Positions 8,835 to 17,448 of a stretch of 64,000 bases of DNA are shown here, piece by piece; position 1 is the first letter of the stretch; each line of letters starts with the position of its first letter. Below the pieces are notes generated by a model. That model ran no database searches. It saw only the letters and a program-made list of their open reading frames with translations, and was not told where the DNA came from. The stretch comes from UBA11891 sp003533785 (GTDB lineage: Bacteria; Bacteroidota; Bacteroidia; Flavobacteriales; Flavobacteriaceae), in the NCBI GenBank assembly GCA_949511625.1, contig CATFEX010000022.1, positions 62,001 through 126,000 on the forward strand. Direction: 5' to 3'. Made by a program: the position numbers and the translations under genes.

Positions 8835-9547
8835 GAATTATCCCAGCCATAGACATTATCGAAGGAAAATGCGTGCGGCTCTCGCAAGGGAATTATGCTA
8901 AGAAAACTGTCTACAGTGACAATCCTCTGGAAATAGCCCAGCGATTTGAAGACCACGGGATTCGTCATTTACATGTAGTGGACCTAGAAGGAGCAAAGGC
9001 AGATAAAATTATAAATTATAAAGCGCTTGAACAGTTGGCAAAACGAACGCGCTTAAAAATAGATTTTGGAGGGGGACTCAAATCCTCAGAGGACTTGCGT
9101 ATTGCTTTTGAATGCGGCGCCAGTCAGATAACTGGGGGAAGTATTGCTGTTCAACAACCCAAACTATTTTTGGAATGGGTGCAAACGTATGGATCAGAAA
9201 AAATAATTTTAGGAGCGGATGTCCGCGATGAAAAGATTGCTACTAGCGGTTGGCTAGAGACTTCTGATCAACAATTATTACCTTTTCTAAACAACTATTT
9301 TGATCAAGGAATTAGGAACGTTATTTGCACAGATATTAGCAAAGACGGGATGTTGCAGGGTCCTTCTATAGACCTTTATTGCAAAATACTCGATCAGCTT
9401 CCAGAAATTAACTTATTTGCTTCGGGTGGGGTACAACAACTAGGTGATTTAGAGGTATTGAATGAAATTGGATGCAAAGGGGTTATTATTGGTAAGGCTT
9501 TGTATGAAAACCGAATCACCTTAAAAGAACTAACTACTTTTATCTAA
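8831..9547 (+). CDS. hisA: ProFAR isomerase
   Basis: HisA is the (beta/alpha)8-barrel isomerase that opens the ribose ring of ProFAR. The 238-residue protein starts MRIIPAIDIIEGKCVRL, where Asp8 is the catalytic base. It contains VVDLEGAK, DFGGGLKS and a second acid in CTDISKDGML. The C-terminal phosphate loop (FASGGVQ, GVIIGKALYE) is intact. It overlaps hisH by four bases. Its TAA stop overlaps the ATG of the DinB-like gene as TAATG. Confidence 0.96.
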   Translation: MRIIPAIDIIEGKCVRLSQGNYAKKTVYSDNPLEIAQRFEDHGIRHLHVVDLEGAKADKIINYKALEQLAKRTRLKIDFGGGLKSSEDLRIAFECGASQITGGSIAVQQPKLFLEWVQTYGSEKIILGADVRDEKIATSGWLETSDQQLLPFLNNYFDQGIRNVICTDISKDGMLQGPSIDLYCKILDQLPEINLFASGGVQQLGDLEVLNEIGCKGVIIGKALYENRITLKELTTFI

Positions 9548-10056
9548 TGGAAAATCAAAATCTGTGTCAAGCCTTTAAGGATAGCTGTTGTTTTCGATTG
9601 AATGAAGCTGTGAGAATGATTGAAATCGCTCTTTCAAAAGTCAAACCCTCTCAAGGATGGGAGCGACCCAATAATCACACTTTGAGCTTGGCCAATCAAC
9701 TTCTGCATTTGAATGGAAACATGACCCAATACATTCTTGCAACCTTGGGTGATCAATTCGATGAACGCCTTCGAGACGAAGAATTCACACTTCAAGAAGG
9801 AGAAAGTGTTATGAATCTTTGGACCTCTTTAAAAACTACTGTAGAAGAAGCCAAACAATGCATTGAAACTTGTACAGAAGGGGATTTTACGCGAGTGTAT
9901 GAAGTTCAGGGGTTCGAATTAGCGGGAGCTGATGTTGCCCTTCATGCCGTCGAACACTTTTCCTACCATACCGGGCAAATTGCTTTTTGGGTAAAGCAAC
10001 TCACGAATGCACCGCTTGGGTTTTATGAGGGTTTTGATTTAAATTCAAAAATCTAA
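9547..10056 (+). CDS. DinB-like (DUF1572-type) protein inside the his operon
   Basis: The 169-residue protein looks like a DinB/YfiT four-helix-bundle member. A His triad can be proposed from His54 (LLHLNGNM) and the C-terminal HFSYHTGQI motif (His137 and His141). In this superfamily such residues bind a divalent metal; some members are thiol-dependent transferases, but most have unknown roles. The gene sits between hisA and hisF and shares TAATG junctions with both, so it must be cotranscribed and probably translationally coupled. No histidine pathway step is missing that it would need to fill. Its function here is unknown; the family call is from motif pattern only. Confidence 0.75.
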   Translation: MENQNLCQAFKDSCCFRLNEAVRMIEIALSKVKPSQGWERPNNHTLSLANQLLHLNGNMTQYILATLGDQFDERLRDEEFTLQEGESVMNLWTSLKTTVEEAKQCIETCTEGDFTRVYEVQGFELAGADVALHAVEHFSYHTGQIAFWVKQLTNAPLGFYEGFDLNSKI

Positions 10057-10811
10057 TGCTCTGTAAACGAATCATTCCTTGCTTGGACATCAAAGACGGT
10101 AGAACTGTCAAGGGCGTTAATTTTGTTAATTTAAAGGATGCTGGAGATCCAGTCACATTAGCTCGGCAATATGCGCAAGAAGGGGCAGACGAATTGGTCT
10201 TTCTTGATATTTCTGCAACGGAACAAAAGCGTAAAACCTTGGTAGAGTTAGTCGAAAATGTTGCTAGAGCAATAGACATCCCTTTCACTGTGGGGGGAGG
10301 GATAAATAGTGTAGACGATGTGCATGCATTATTGCAACATGGCGCCGATAAAGTGTCTGTAAACTCAGCAGCCGTCCGACGTCCTGAATTGATAAGAGAA
10401 ATTGCTCGTGAATTTGGAAGTCAGTGTTTGGTTGTGGCGGTAGATGCCAAACAGATAAACAGCCATTGGAAAGTTCACCTAGTGGGGGGGAAGGTAGCAA
10501 CCGACATTGATCTGTTTGAATGGGCAGCGATCGTTGAACAACAAGGTGCAGGTGAGCTCTTGTTTACCTCCATGGATCACGATGGTACAAAAAACGGATT
10601 TGCCAACGAAGCGTTAGTACAACTCTCTAGGTCACGTCGCATTCCAATAATTGCCTCTGGGGGTGCGGGAAGTATTGCACATTTCACAGATACTTTCATT
10701 CAAGGTGAGGCGGACGCCGCTTTGGCGGCAAGCGTTTTCCACTATGGAGCGATCCCCATTCCAGAACTCAAGGCTCAACTAGCAAACCATCAAATACCTG
10801 TCCGATTATGA
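10056..10811 (+). CDS. hisF: Imidazole glycerol phosphate synthase, cyclase subunit
   Basis: HisF uses ammonia from HisH to form imidazole glycerol phosphate and AICAR. The 251-residue barrel starts MLCKRIIPCLDIKDGRTVKG with catalytic Asp11. It has FLDISATEQKR, TVGGGINS, and the second Asp in VVAVDAK near residue 130. SMDHDGTKNGF and the phosphate-binding ASGGAGS are also present. It follows the DinB-like gene with a TAATG junction and overlaps hisIE by four bases. Confidence 0.97.
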   Translation: MLCKRIIPCLDIKDGRTVKGVNFVNLKDAGDPVTLARQYAQEGADELVFLDISATEQKRKTLVELVENVARAIDIPFTVGGGINSVDDVHALLQHGADKVSVNSAAVRRPELIREIAREFGSQCLVVAVDAKQINSHWKVHLVGGKVATDIDLFEWAAIVEQQGAGELLFTSMDHDGTKNGFANEALVQLSRSRRIPIIASGGAGSIAHFTDTFIQGEADAALAASVFHYGAIPIPELKAQLANHQIPVRL

Positions 10812-11407
10812 AAACACCTAATTTTGAGAAAGGATTCAACAACCTCTTACCTGCAATCGTTCAAGATGTCTATACCAAAAGTGTATTAATGTTGGGATAT
10901 ATGAATGAAGAGGCATGGACACAAACCCTGGCCTCTGGTCAAGTGACCTTCTTCAGTCGAAGCAAACAACGTCTTTGGACCAAAGGGGAGCAAAGTGGTA
11001 ATTATTTAACTTTTGTAAGTGGTTCTTTAGATTGCGACTCTGACACGTTTCTTATTCAAGCCAAGCCCACAGGCCCTGTTTGTCATAGGGGAACAGATAC
11101 TTGTTGGGAAGAGGAGAACAAAGCTCCCTGGTTTTTTATTTCTGAATTAGAAGCTATAATTGCGTCACGAAAAGAAACTCTCCAACCCAATAGTTATGTG
11201 AGTCAACTTTTTGCCAAAGGGATCAATAAAATAGCACAGAAAGTAGGAGAAGAAGCAGTGGAAATGGTTATTGAAGCCAAGGATAATAATTCAGAACTTT
11301 TTCTTAATGAAAGTGCTGACTTACTTTTTCACTATTTAATTTTACTTCAAGCAAAAGGTTATCAATTAAACGATGTCCTTAAGATTCTAGAGTCTCGCAA
11401 TAAATAA
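10808..11407 (+). CDS. hisI: Bifunctional phosphoribosyl-AMP cyclohydrolase / phosphoribosyl-ATP pyrophosphatase
   Basis: This HisIE fusion performs steps two and three of histidine synthesis. The N-terminal cyclohydrolase domain (about residues 1-100) has SRSKQRLWTKGEQSGN and the zinc/magnesium-binding DCDSDTF and PVCHRGTDTCW motifs. The C-terminal MazG-like pyrophosphatase domain (about 110-199) has QKVGEEAVEMVIEAKD. It is the last enzyme gene of the his operon. The next gene begins 18 bases downstream on the same strand, and no terminator hairpin separates them. Confidence 0.96.
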   Translation: MKTPNFEKGFNNLLPAIVQDVYTKSVLMLGYMNEEAWTQTLASGQVTFFSRSKQRLWTKGEQSGNYLTFVSGSLDCDSDTFLIQAKPTGPVCHRGTDTCWEEENKAPWFFISELEAIIASRKETLQPNSYVSQLFAKGINKIAQKVGEEAVEMVIEAKDNNSELFLNESADLLFHYLILLQAKGYQLNDVLKILESRNK

Positions 11408-11425
11408 ATAGTTTAACTTTAGCAA

Positions 11426-12097
11426 ATGGCTATAGTACCTAAGCACACTTTTACGTTTTTAAACACCTTAAAAGCAAATAACAATCGGGAGTGGTTTGAA
11501 GCAAATAAACCTGATTTTAAAGAGGTAGAGGGGCAAGTAAAAAAGGTGGCGGAACAGATTACTACTAAGCTCAATGAAGCGGATAGCATCGATAAAACCA
11601 AATTATTTCGCATTTACCGTGATGTTCGTTTTTCAAAAGACAAAACTCCGTATAAAACACACTTCGCTATTGCTTTTCATAGAGAAAAACCCCATCTACG
11701 TGGTGGTTATTATTTGCGTATTCGCCCAGGGGAAAGCTTTATAGCTGCTGGTTTTTGGGGTCCTGAAAAAGACGATTTATTTCGAATTCGTAAAGAATTG
11801 GAAGCTGATGTAGAAGAATATCGTAAACACACGGAAAACCCTGAATTCAAAGCCATATGGGGAGACAATAAGGGAGAATGCGTAAAAACAGCCCCTAAAG
11901 GGTTTTCTAAAGATCATGCCAATATCGAATGGATTCGATACAAACAACACTTATTCACCCATTCATTTACCGATAACGAAGTATTGCAAGAAGGTTTTAC
12001 CGATACTGTAAATGAATGTTTTCAGGTCATGCGTCCTTTTTTTGATTATATGAGTAATATATTGACAACGGATCTCAATGGTGAAAGCCTTATATAA
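11426..12097 (+). CDS. DUF2461 family protein
   Basis: The 223-residue cytoplasmic protein matches the DUF2461 family of unknown function. Diagnostic stretches are NNNREWFEANKPDF near the N-terminus, FRIYRDVRFSKDKTPYKTH near residue 62 and the GGYYLRI region near 92. No catalytic role has been assigned with confidence to the family. It begins 18 bases after hisIE and ends 13 bases before the M61 peptidase gene. It may ride on the his transcript, but nothing suggests a histidine-related role. The start at 11426 gives a normal N-terminus. Confidence 0.85.
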   Translation: MAIVPKHTFTFLNTLKANNNREWFEANKPDFKEVEGQVKKVAEQITTKLNEADSIDKTKLFRIYRDVRFSKDKTPYKTHFAIAFHREKPHLRGGYYLRIRPGESFIAAGFWGPEKDDLFRIRKELEADVEEYRKHTENPEFKAIWGDNKGECVKTAPKGFSKDHANIEWIRYKQHLFTHSFTDNEVLQEGFTDTVNECFQVMRPFFDYMSNILTTDLNGESLI

Positions 12098-12110
12098 TAT
12101 CCTCTTCCAT

Positions 12111-14018
12111 ATGTTTAAAAAGTTTTCAGTTAGGCTCTGTATTATTGCTTTTGTTTTAGCTTCTTTACACTCCTGCGGTATCCTTCAGCCCAAGAACATT
12201 TCAACCCCGAAGGTTGCTGTGAGTATGGATCTAACTGCTGTTGAAAACGATCAGGTCTCCGTACGGATTGATCCGTTAAAAAATTTCAGTGGGGAAGTCA
12301 TTTTTCACCTACCAAAATTGATTCCTGGAACCTATGAAAACTCAGATTTTGGACGTTTTGTTTCTCAGCTTAAAGTCTATGATTACAATAACAAGCAACT
12401 GTATGCAGAACGTATAGATGCAAATACATGGCGCATCCCACAGGGACAAAAACTAGACTATATTAGTTATCAAGTAGATGATACATTCGACAGTAATGAA
12501 GGGAAAGAGATTTATCCTATGGGAGGGACCAAAATTGAAAAGGACAAGGTATTCCTTCTGAACCTTCATGGATTTATAGGGTATTTTGAAGGGGGGGAAG
12601 AATGGGCCCATCATCTAACAATAACCTCCCCAGATAAACTACGCCCTTACACCGCAATGACAAGCGAATCCCAGTCCAAAGATAAAGATGTATTTCTAGC
12701 CAACCGATATTTTAATATTATCGACGACCCCATAATGTATGCTCCAGTAAATAATATTTCTTTTGAATTGGATGATATAACTGTGAATCTAGCAGTTTAT
12801 TCTCCCTCGGAGAAATACCAAGCAGCTGACTTTAAGGAAACACTCTTTGAAATGATGAAAGCGCAAAAACGCTTTTTGGGAGAAGCCAATACTACAGAAC
12901 GCTATGAAGTACTTCTCCTTTTAATGGACGAGGAAGAATTGAATTTTTTTGGAGGAATGCAAGGGGCTCTAGAACACCATCGCTCCACAACGGTTGTATT
13001 TTACGAAAACCTAGAAGCGTCGGCTTTAAAAAAGTATATCACTGATATTGTGTCTCATGAATTCTTTCACACACTAACCCCCTTAAACATCCATTCCGAA
13101 CAAATTCACAATTTCAACTACAATGAAGCAGTGATGTCACAACACCTTTGGTTGTATGAAGGCACTACTGAATATTTTTCACACCTATTTCAGGTTCAGC
13201 AAGGACTAATAGATACCAATGAATTTTATGATCGATTGCTCGAAATGATTACTAAATCCAAGCGGTATGACGATGCGATGTCATTCACCGAGATGAGCAC
13301 AAATATTGTAGAAGAGCCCTATCAGAGTAATTATCCCAATGTATATGAGAAAGGTCCCCTGATCAATCTTTGCTTGGATTTAATTATTCGAGAAATCACA
13401 TATGGACAAAAAGGGATATTGAATATTCTTCAAGACTTATCCAAAAAGTATGGTGTAGACCAGCCCTTTGAGGATGCGAGCCTTTTTAGAGAAATTACCG
13501 CAATGTCATCAGCCCTTGTAGGAGCCTTCTTCAAAAAACACGTGATCGGTAATACTCCAATTGATTATGAAATTTTTTTCAATAAAGTAGGCCTACGCAT
13601 TACAGAAGAAACCGTCATAGACTCAAATATAGTCCTAATTGGAAAACAGTTTCCGTTCATAACGGTAGCTTATAGCGAAGTGGGCGAGGAGACCTTGTTA
13701 GTTCAAGATTTGAATACACCTTTAAAAAGGCTTGGGTTTGAAATAGGAGATCGTGTCACAAATTTTAATGGCAAACAGATCCCTTCAAACATTATGGAAA
13801 ACATCGAACTTGTCAATGATATTTTTGAAGAAGCATTTGAATGGGAAGCAGACGACCGTGTGTTTTTCGAAATAGAACGCAATGGAAACTCTCTACGCTT
13901 AGAAGGACAAGTGAATGGAATTCAAGAGACGCGAGAGGTACTCCGTTCCGTAGAAAATCCCAACCAACGCCAATTGGAACTCAGAAATGCATGGTTGCAA
14001 CAGTCGCCAGCAGAATAG
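12111..14018 (+). CDS. M61-family peptidase lipoprotein with PDZ domain
   Basis: This is a predicted envelope metallopeptidase of the M61 glycyl-aminopeptidase-like family. I place the start at 12111 rather than at an in-frame ATG 33 bases upstream. From there the protein opens with a signal peptide and lipobox (LASLHSC, Cys22). The N-terminal beta domain is followed by the gluzincin core: HEFFH (about residues 316-320) and, about 30 residues later, WLYEGTTEY, whose Glu is the third zinc ligand. A PDZ-like domain occupies roughly residues 530-615. The zinc site looks intact. It lies 13 bases after the DUF2461 gene. Confidence 0.88.
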   Translation: MFKKFSVRLCIIAFVLASLHSCGILQPKNISTPKVAVSMDLTAVENDQVSVRIDPLKNFSGEVIFHLPKLIPGTYENSDFGRFVSQLKVYDYNNKQLYAERIDANTWRIPQGQKLDYISYQVDDTFDSNEGKEIYPMGGTKIEKDKVFLLNLHGFIGYFEGGEEWAHHLTITSPDKLRPYTAMTSESQSKDKDVFLANRYFNIIDDPIMYAPVNNISFELDDITVNLAVYSPSEKYQAADFKETLFEMMKAQKRFLGEANTTERYEVLLLLMDEEELNFFGGMQGALEHHRSTTVVFYENLEASALKKYITDIVSHEFFHTLTPLNIHSEQIHNFNYNEAVMSQHLWLYEGTTEYFSHLFQVQQGLIDTNEFYDRLLEMITKSKRYDDAMSFTEMSTNIVEEPYQSNYPNVYEKGPLINLCLDLIIREITYGQKGILNILQDLSKKYGVDQPFEDASLFREITAMSSALVGAFFKKHVIGNTPIDYEIFFNKVGLRITEETVIDSNIVLIGKQFPFITVAYSEVGEETLLVQDLNTPLKRLGFEIGDRVTNFNGKQIPSNIMENIELVNDIFEEAFEWEADDRVFFEIERNGNSLRLEGQVNGIQETREVLRSVENPNQRQLELRNAWLQQSPAE

Positions 14019-14047
14019 ACGTTTTTAATTCTATGGACTGACTAAGG

Positions 14048-14461
14048 TCAAACAGATTGTGTCAAAGGCCCTTCGAACAGTTGAATTTGATCTTGCAGTC
14101 GTGTCATTACCATTTGCATCATACGCTTGTTGAGAGCCGAAGAGTGTTGAGTATACTTTTCGTATTCTGACACTGTAAATTGACCAATAACCATACCTTT
14201 TAGGGCATTACGAAACTTCTGGTCTTTGAAAATGGCGTTTTCTATGTAAGCAAGCCGCTTTTCTGTACTTAGATCATAAAAAACACCTTTGTGCTTTTCA
14301 ATATAGTTACGAAAAACAACAATGAATAATGGGTTTTGTAATTTCAATATAGGCCGCAACGTCTGATTTTGAAAACGTTCTTGTTCACCCATTTGATCGA
14401 AATGCTGTATTTTTTTAATTTCTGGACGTATTCGGAGCAGGTCATTGGGTCGATCATTCAT
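14048..14461 (-). CDS. Conserved Flavobacteriaceae protein of unknown function
   Basis: The 137-residue acidic/basic helical protein has no signal peptide or membrane segment. I recognise the type (ERFQNQTLRPILKLQN, KGMVIGQFTVSEY, SALNKRM) as one widely conserved in Flavobacteriia and sometimes labelled glyoxalase. No vicinal-oxygen-chelate motifs are visible, so that label is not supported. The start is the ATG at 14461; the frame is open further, but only from a TTG. A perfect -7 box (TAAATTTG) lies 15 bases upstream on the minus strand. It stands alone, converging on the M61 gene with a 29-base gap. Confidence 0.75.
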   Translation of the reverse strand: MNDRPNDLLRIRPEIKKIQHFDQMGEQERFQNQTLRPILKLQNPLFIVVFRNYIEKHKGVFYDLSTEKRLAYIENAIFKDQKFRNALKGMVIGQFTVSEYEKYTQHSSALNKRMMQMVMTRLQDQIQLFEGPLTQSV

Positions 14462-14476
14462 GTTTATGGTTTTTAT

Positions 14477-14484
14477 CAAATTTA
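14477..14484 (-). promoter_or_regulatory. -7 promoter box of the 14461 gene
   Basis: TAAATTTG on the minus strand fits TAnnTTTG exactly and ends 15 bases before the ATG at 14461. No clear -33 element was found, so support is the single motif and its position. Confidence 0.5.
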
Positions 14485-14764
14485 TAAGAGTTTAATAAAG
14501 TAACCCTTAATATGGGTAGGATATTATAAACAGATTAAGTTTATATTTTATAGCGTGAACTGAAGTATCCATTTTATAGGTATCCCATGATTTTTGTGAT
14601 AAAATTTGATGAGATATGAGGGCCGATTAAAAAAATTATTTTTTTAATTTCATCAATAAAGTATTGTAATACAACAAATTAAAAAATATAATGACACTAT
14701 AAGGTCGTTTTTTATCATTAAGAGACACTTTAAAAAGCTTTCCTAAATTTGCTATATTTGTATT
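14480..14764. other. AT-rich divergent intergenic region with inverted repeats
   Basis: This 285-base gap separates two divergent genes and holds a promoter for each. In the middle is a ten-base A/T palindrome, ATTAAAAAAA (14626-14635) with its complement at 14639-14648. It is bracketed by a seven-base repeat, TTGATGA (14606-14612) and TCATCAA (14650-14656), so the two could form one interrupted stem. No ORF or known RNA was recognised. Confidence 0.5.
14753..14760 (+). promoter_or_regulatory. -7 promoter box of the HYC_CC_PP gene
   Basis: TATATTTG fits the Bacteroidota -7 consensus exactly and ends four bases before the GTG start at 14765. A TTTA lies 20 bases upstream as a weak -33 candidate. 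The spacing implies that transcription starts at or beside the start codon. Confidence 0.65.
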
Positions 14765-15175
14765 GTGAGAAAGAAGTTTGTGTCCATATCACTCTGTTTG
14801 CTGCTCATGTTGAGTCCAATGAGCTATAGTTTTAATCTTCACTATTGTGGTGGACATCTAATAGCGATAGAAAGTGTCTTTAAAACCCACAAAGGCTGTG
14901 GCATGGAAGACATCACTACAATATTTTCATCGCAGGAAACCCTTCTGCAAACCGATTGTTGTGAAGATGTTCTGCTAAAACCAAATGGGATCGAAGATTT
15001 TTCGGTGGATATCGATTCAAAAATTACGGATTCTTGGGTGAAAGTTATGATCCCTACCAATCAAATCAGTAAGATTCCTTCCTCCAAATCGTTGGCAGTT
15101 GTATTGCTACCGAGGCCTCCCAGTCTCATCTATCATCGATATATGCGGTTTCAGCAATTACTCACCTATGGCTGA
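14765..15175 (+). CDS. HYC_CC_PP family secreted protein
   Basis: The 136-residue protein has an N-terminal signal peptide (about residues 1-22). The three family-naming motifs are HYC (26-28), CC (65-66) and PP (118-119), plus another Cys at 45. The family is found in Bacteroidota beside TonB receptors; no function is proven. The Cys and His residues suggest metal binding outside the cytoplasm. It starts at GTG, four bases after a perfect -7 box, so the mRNA may be leaderless. It precedes the TonB receptor by 48 bases and begins the putative metal-handling cluster. Confidence 0.8.
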   Translation: MRKKFVSISLCLLLMLSPMSYSFNLHYCGGHLIAIESVFKTHKGCGMEDITTIFSSQETLLQTDCCEDVLLKPNGIEDFSVDIDSKITDSWVKVMIPTNQISKIPSSKSLAVVLLPRPPSLIYHRYMRFQQLLTYG

Positions 15176-15223
15176 AAGAAATAATTGATCTATTCATCAA
15201 TTATTCATCTTCAAGCCTTATTA

Positions 15224-17446
15224 ATGAAATTATTATTTTTCGTATTTACCGTATTCTTTTTGAGTACCCTTAGCGCTCAAAACCTGCTCAAGGGTAGAGT
15301 TGTAGCTAAAAATGAAAAGGAAACTATTGCTATTTCAGGCGCTAATATTTTCTGGCTCAATACAGCCATTGGAACCATATCCAACGAGGAAGGAGCTTTT
15401 GAATTAGACTACCTGGGCACAAACGATCGTCTTGTTATAAGTTATCTAGGATATAAAACAGATACCCTAACACTTGCCAATAACAAAACACTCATTCATT
15501 TTCTAAAGGAAGATGAAGGGGCTCAATTGGAAGGAGTGACAGTTAGTCAAGGTCGAAAAACCATACAGAAATCCTATTTTGAAGCTCAAAACGTTATTCG
15601 TGTAAATAGTGAAGAACTCCTCAAAGCCGCCTGCTGTAATTTATCTGAAAGCTTTGATACCAACCCCTCAATAGATGTTAGTTTTTCCGATGCTCTTACA
15701 GGAACCAAGCAAATACAGATGCTTGGGCTTACGAGCCCCTACATCCTTTTTGCTGAGGAAAACATACCCAGTGTTAGGGGTGCGGCGCAAGCCTACGGTC
15801 TTACCTTTACACCCGGACCTTGGATAGAAAGTATACAAATTACCAAAGGAGCGGGGAGTGTGGTTAATGGGTTTGAAAGTATTACAGGACAAATTAACAC
15901 AGAACTACTAAAACCTTACACGGCACAGCCTATCTATGTCAATGCGTTTCGGTCGGGGAATGGAAGGGTAGAAGGGAATGCGCAATGGGCTCAGCAATTG
16001 GACGATCGGTGGCACACAGGACTTTTTATACATGCCAATCAACGTACCCAAAGAACCGACCGAAACGAAGATGGTTTTTTAGACATGCCTTTGTCTGAAC
16101 AATTGAACCTATTAAACCGTTGGCAATACACTGATTTACAGAAAGGTTGGGTAGGTTTTTTAAACTTTAGATTTATGACTGATGAAAAGCAGTTGGGACA
16201 GCTAGATTTTTCTCCTGCCCAAGCAAATTCATCCAATTGGGGTAGTGTGATAGAAACGCAGCGATGGGATACAGCACTCAAAATCGGAAAAGTGAATCCC
16301 AAATTGACTTATCGCAGTTGGGGGCTACAGACTGCCTTTAGCCACCACGATCAAAACGCATTCTTTGGCAACCGTATCTATGATATCCAACACGAGAGCG
16401 CCTACCTCAATTTAATTTACAACAGCATTATTGGCAATACTAACACCACCTTTAAAACAGGAATCAATGCGACCTACGACAGCTATGATGAACAAGTGGA
16501 TTCCACCCCGTGGACCCGAACTGATCGAAATATTGGTGCCTACATAGAAGTAAGTAGTAATTCCGAAATTCTGAATTGGGTAGCAGGAGTGCGAGTTGAC
16601 ACCCACAATAACCTAGGAACCTTTGTTACACCCCGCTTTCATCTACGCTATACTCCCTTTGAAACTGCTATTATAAGAGCTGCTGTTGGACAAGGAAGGA
16701 AAGCTGCCAATATATTTGCCGAACAACAAAAACAATTTGGAAGCAATCGCCAGATTAAAATAAGAAATAATGGAGGTGCATTCTATGGACTACAACCAGA
16801 AAAGGCTTGGAACTACGGAGTTAGCTATCGACAATTGTTATTGCGAGGCAACCAGCAAGCCGATATTACTTTTGACTATTATATTACTCGCTTTGAAAAC
16901 CAGGTGGTGATCGATTGGGAAACGCCGGGCGCAATTCAATTTTATAATGTAAAAGGGGAAAGCTTTGCCAATAGTTTTCAAGTTGCCATAGATTATGCTC
17001 CTAGTCTTCAATGGAACTTTCGTTTAGCCTATAAAAATTACAGGGTTGAAACGCGATATGATAGCGGTCAAAAACAATTGCCTTTGCAACCCAAAAACCG
17101 ATATTTTTTCAATGTAGGATGGGAAAGTAAACCTGGAACGAATAATCAATTTTGGCGCTGGGACTTAACTTGGCACGGGCTAGGACAACAACGCTTAGTG
17201 GTTAATCCAAGGGATGGAACTGGACGCTGGGCGCCTGCTTACAGCTTACTCAATAGCCAATTAACTCGCGTATTTAGTTCTCGATTTGAAACCTATTTAG
17301 GGGCAGAAAATATTGGTGATTACCGCCAAGTCAACGCTATCGTTGCAGCAGATCAGCCTTTTGGCCTGCTTTTTGACAGCACCCAAATTTATGCTCCCGT
17401 TTTTGGCCAAATGGCGTATTTTGGAGTGCGTTGGAAAATAAAATAA
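15224..17446 (+). CDS. TonB-dependent receptor, putative metal transporter
   Basis: This outer-membrane receptor would import a ligand using TonB energy. The ATG at 15224 gives a clean signal peptide ending LSAQ; the longer frame adds 13 unlikely residues. From about residue 22 there is a carboxypeptidase-regulatory-like beta-sandwich (GRVVAKNEKETIAISGANIF). The plug domain follows (SESFDTNPSIDVSF, ITKGAGSVVNGFESITG) and then a barrel ending with an aromatic C-terminal region. The plug contains a Cys pair (KAACCN). Neighbouring HYC_CC_PP and HMA genes suggest copper or another soft metal. Length is about 740 residues. Confidence 0.88.
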   Translation: MKLLFFVFTVFFLSTLSAQNLLKGRVVAKNEKETIAISGANIFWLNTAIGTISNEEGAFELDYLGTNDRLVISYLGYKTDTLTLANNKTLIHFLKEDEGAQLEGVTVSQGRKTIQKSYFEAQNVIRVNSEELLKAACCNLSESFDTNPSIDVSFSDALTGTKQIQMLGLTSPYILFAEENIPSVRGAAQAYGLTFTPGPWIESIQITKGAGSVVNGFESITGQINTELLKPYTAQPIYVNAFRSGNGRVEGNAQWAQQLDDRWHTGLFIHANQRTQRTDRNEDGFLDMPLSEQLNLLNRWQYTDLQKGWVGFLNFRFMTDEKQLGQLDFSPAQANSSNWGSVIETQRWDTALKIGKVNPKLTYRSWGLQTAFSHHDQNAFFGNRIYDIQHESAYLNLIYNSIIGNTNTTFKTGINATYDSYDEQVDSTPWTRTDRNIGAYIEVSSNSEILNWVAGVRVDTHNNLGTFVTPRFHLRYTPFETAIIRAAVGQGRKAANIFAEQQKQFGSNRQIKIRNNGGAFYGLQPEKAWNYGVSYRQLLLRGNQQADITFDYYITRFENQVVIDWETPGAIQFYNVKGESFANSFQVAIDYAPSLQWNFRLAYKNYRVETRYDSGQKQLPLQPKNRYFFNVGWESKPGTNNQFWRWDLTWHGLGQQRLVVNPRDGTGRWAPAYSLLNSQLTRVFSSRFETYLGAENIGDYRQVNAIVAADQPFGLLFDSTQIYAPVFGQMAYFGVRWKIK

Positions 17447-17448
17447 AA

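Noticed and set aside
12078..12110. Upstream start for the M61 peptidase gene
   Set aside because: It overlaps the DUF2461 stop and would put residues before the lipoprotein signal; the ATG at 12111 gives a normal signal peptide.
13841..14041. Plus-strand ORF overlapping the end of the M61 gene
   Set aside because: Composition is Arg-rich and random-looking; it is out of frame with a gene that has clear motifs.
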